In this document: in pieces, positions 62,790 to 64,000 of the stretch | Layout: each line of letters starts with the position of its first letter | How positions within the stretch are numbered: position 1 is the first letter of the stretch | The notes under the pieces: model-generated | The model's input: the letters and a program-made list of their open reading frames with translations, nothing else | Told to the model about the DNA's origin: nothing | Databases searched by the model: none | NCBI RefSeq assembly: GCF_003533305.1 | Contig: NZ_DOEH01000001.1 | Coordinates: 57,842 to 121,841 of the forward strand | Length of the DNA stretch: 64,000 nucleotides | DNA from: Providencia sp. | Lineage (GTDB): Bacteria; Pseudomonadota; Gammaproteobacteria; Enterobacterales; Enterobacteriaceae | Direction of reading: 5' to 3' | Made by a program: the position numbers and the translations under genes

Positions 62790-63531
62790 AATATTCATCC
62801 TTAATAAAATCAATCACAAAAACCTTAGTTTCTTTCATTATATCTCTCCATTTTTTATGTTTATCAAAGCTAAACCTAACCTCTGCTAATATTCTCATTT
62901 CCAATATTAAAAAACTCATATTACAACTTAAATATTTATTTTCCAATGGTAACCATAAGCATTCTAAGATAGCAATAACTTCATTTTCATTTTCGAACCA
63001 AAAAAAAGTTCTTTTCTTTTGAGTTTTTTTTCCACTATATAGTTTTTCAGATACGTTATAATCATCAAAATATTCAACATATTGAAGTTCAGAATCATCG
63101 TCATAAAATATTTGACTTCTCTTTCCTAAATATGATGCATTTAGATAATTACTCATTTTCTGTGTTAATGAATAATCTTTCTCTCTAATTGGCTTCAATA
63201 TAATTCTTATCGTTTTTTCATCTATTTCAAGATGAAATTTTTTTTTGGAATCAACACTTGTCATATAAGGCCAATACGTGGTTAGTGTTAATTCTCTAAA
63301 ATTAGCCTCACACCCTTTTTTATTTTCAATAAATCTTGGGTCAAAATAGCTATACCCTTCATATTCCGCAAATGGAAAAGCATACTTGACAGGAACCTCT
63401 ATAACAGTGCCATTAAACTTACCACAAACAAAGCCCGGTCTATTTTCTGCATAAACATTTATAGAAATTAATAATAAAAACATATTAATGATAAATTTAA
63501 TTATGTAATTAATAAAAATACAAAATCTCAT
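62782..63531 (-). CDS. Exported hypothetical protein upstream of the effector-like gene
   Basis: 249 residues; a long hydrophobic N-terminus (about 8-28, ending VYA) is a signal peptide, so the product is periplasmic or secreted. An internal ATG at residue 17 would give a more ordinary signal length. Mature part has FVCGKFNGTVIEVPVKYAFP and several conserved-looking Cys, Trp and Tyr residues; no known domain. Not related to family X. AGGTGA site. Its stop overlaps the effector-like start by eight bases, so the two are coupled. A periplasmic partner or immunity protein is a reasonable guess. Confidence 0.65.
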   Translation of the reverse strand: MRFCIFINYIIKFIINMFLLLISINVYAENRPGFVCGKFNGTVIEVPVKYAFPFAEYEGYSYFDPRFIENKKGCEANFRELTLTTYWPYMTSVDSKKKFHLEIDEKTIRIILKPIREKDYSLTQKMSNYLNASYLGKRSQIFYDDDSELQYVEYFDDYNVSEKLYSGKKTQKKRTFFWFENENEVIAILECLWLPLENKYLSCNMSFLILEMRILAEVRFSFDKHKKWRDIMKETKVFVIDFIKDEYYE

Positions 63532-63603
63532 AATTTCACCTATTCAGCTAATTTAACAATACCTAAATTATAAAAAATGAGAATAATAAAATATAATTTC
63601 TAA

Positions 63604-64000
63604 TCATGCTTTAAATGAAATAATTACACGTTCAAGTCTATTGCTCCATCTTTTGCTTTTCTCGATCTTATCTAAGTCCGATACATTTTTCATTTTATCC
63701 CAAAGAAATAAAAATACTTTTTTTTCACTTTCATGGGAATCATTCGCCAGTGCATTTAGCATGTCATCCCAAATCTTTTGATTAGTTTCATCATCTAAGA
63801 CATCAAAAACATCTGCAAAGAACCAAGCATCAAAGGGCATGTCACAGGCTGTAAATGCTTTTTTATTTATTTCAGCAGCCTCTTGATAACTAATATCCCT
63901 GCTAGTCGTAGTACTGCCATTTTCAAAACGTTTTGAAAGCACTTCTAGATGAGCTAATGCGTGTTCATAATGGTATTTTTTAAAATCTTTATTTGATAAT
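63604..64000 (-). CDS. Family X protein (paralog 3; 5' end outside window)
   Basis: The frame is open to the right edge: upstream of the GTG at 63942 it continues as LSNKDFKKYHYEHALAHLE, which lines up with paralog 1, so the gene is cut by the window and its signal sequence is not visible. The core RDISYQEAAEINKKAF, MPFDAWFFADVFDVL, KVFLFLWDKM, SKRW matches paralogs 1 and 2. The other two paralogs lie beyond the effector-like gene, so family X genes flank it on both sides. Confidence 0.68.
   Translation of the reverse strand, partial: LSNKDFKKYHYEHALAHLEVLSKRFENGSTTTSRDISYQEAAEINKKAFTACDMPFDAWFFADVFDVLDDETNQKIWDDMLNALANDSHESEKKVFLFLWDKMKNVSDLDKIEKSKRWSNRLERVIISFKA

Noticed and set aside
59274..64000. 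CRISPR array or tRNA-anchored prophage at the right-hand island
   Set aside because: No regularly spaced repeats, integrase, phage structural genes or tRNA gene are visible in the window.

Overview
The window is chromosomal DNA of an AT-rich enterobacterium. Gene order and protein sequence point to Morganellaceae, most likely Providencia, with Proteus the next best guess. The evidence is blocks of E. coli-like order (lysO-ybjT-artPIQM, ybjN/ybjC/grxA/ybjG, sdaC-sdaB, yeeZ/hisLGDCBHAFI, yegH/asmA/dcd/udk, mrp/metG, yohJK-cdd) with low-GC codon use throughout, and ERIC-type 126-127 bp repeats. Genus assignment is inference; no database search was possible.

Layout. 1-4754 (minus): macB (cut by the left edge), macA and the OLD-family ATPase ybjD. 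5077-10517 (plus): lysO, ybjT and the arginine importer artPIQM. 10705-12278: a very AT-rich orphan gene for a papain-like (YopT/C58-like) effector, split by a seven-A tract. 12314-16500: rlmC, ybjN, ybjC, grxA, the sRNA gene rybB with a sigma-E-like promoter, a YjbQ-family gene and ybjG. 17355-20248: serine uptake and breakdown (sdaC, sdaB), with structured non-coding DNA before and between them. 20357-23262: dacC, a glutathione transferase and yeeZ. 23509-30777: the complete histidine operon with leader peptide and attenuator. 31068-32415: a YeaK-type deacylase and a CatB/Vat-like acetyltransferase.

32708-41946 (minus) is an accessory catabolic cluster. It encodes a fructose-type PTS (IIB, IIC), a GH38 alpha-mannosidase, an unusual HPr/EI-N/IIA fusion, a KdgM-type porin and a secreted metallophosphoesterase. 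A plausible flow is: glycan enters the periplasm through the porin, is dephosphorylated, is taken up and phosphorylated by the PTS, and is cleaved by the mannosidase in the cytoplasm. A strong terminator and a 149-codon leader ORF sit in front of it. 42446-59117 is mostly housekeeping: a Bcr/CflA-type efflux pump, gnd, yegH, an Asn-rich orphan ORF, asmA, dcd, udk, an M48 protease with lemA, mrp, metG, yohJK and cdd.

59274-64000 (minus) is the most novel region. It is a very AT-rich island with three paralogous small proteins (two with export signals; the third is cut by the right edge), a fourth exported protein, and a large effector-like gene broken by an in-frame TAA and probably by a frameshift at a G6 tract. 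The effector-like protein carries a segment that resembles the conserved core of the three small proteins. This looks like a toxin/immunity or effector/mimic array, but its function is not established.
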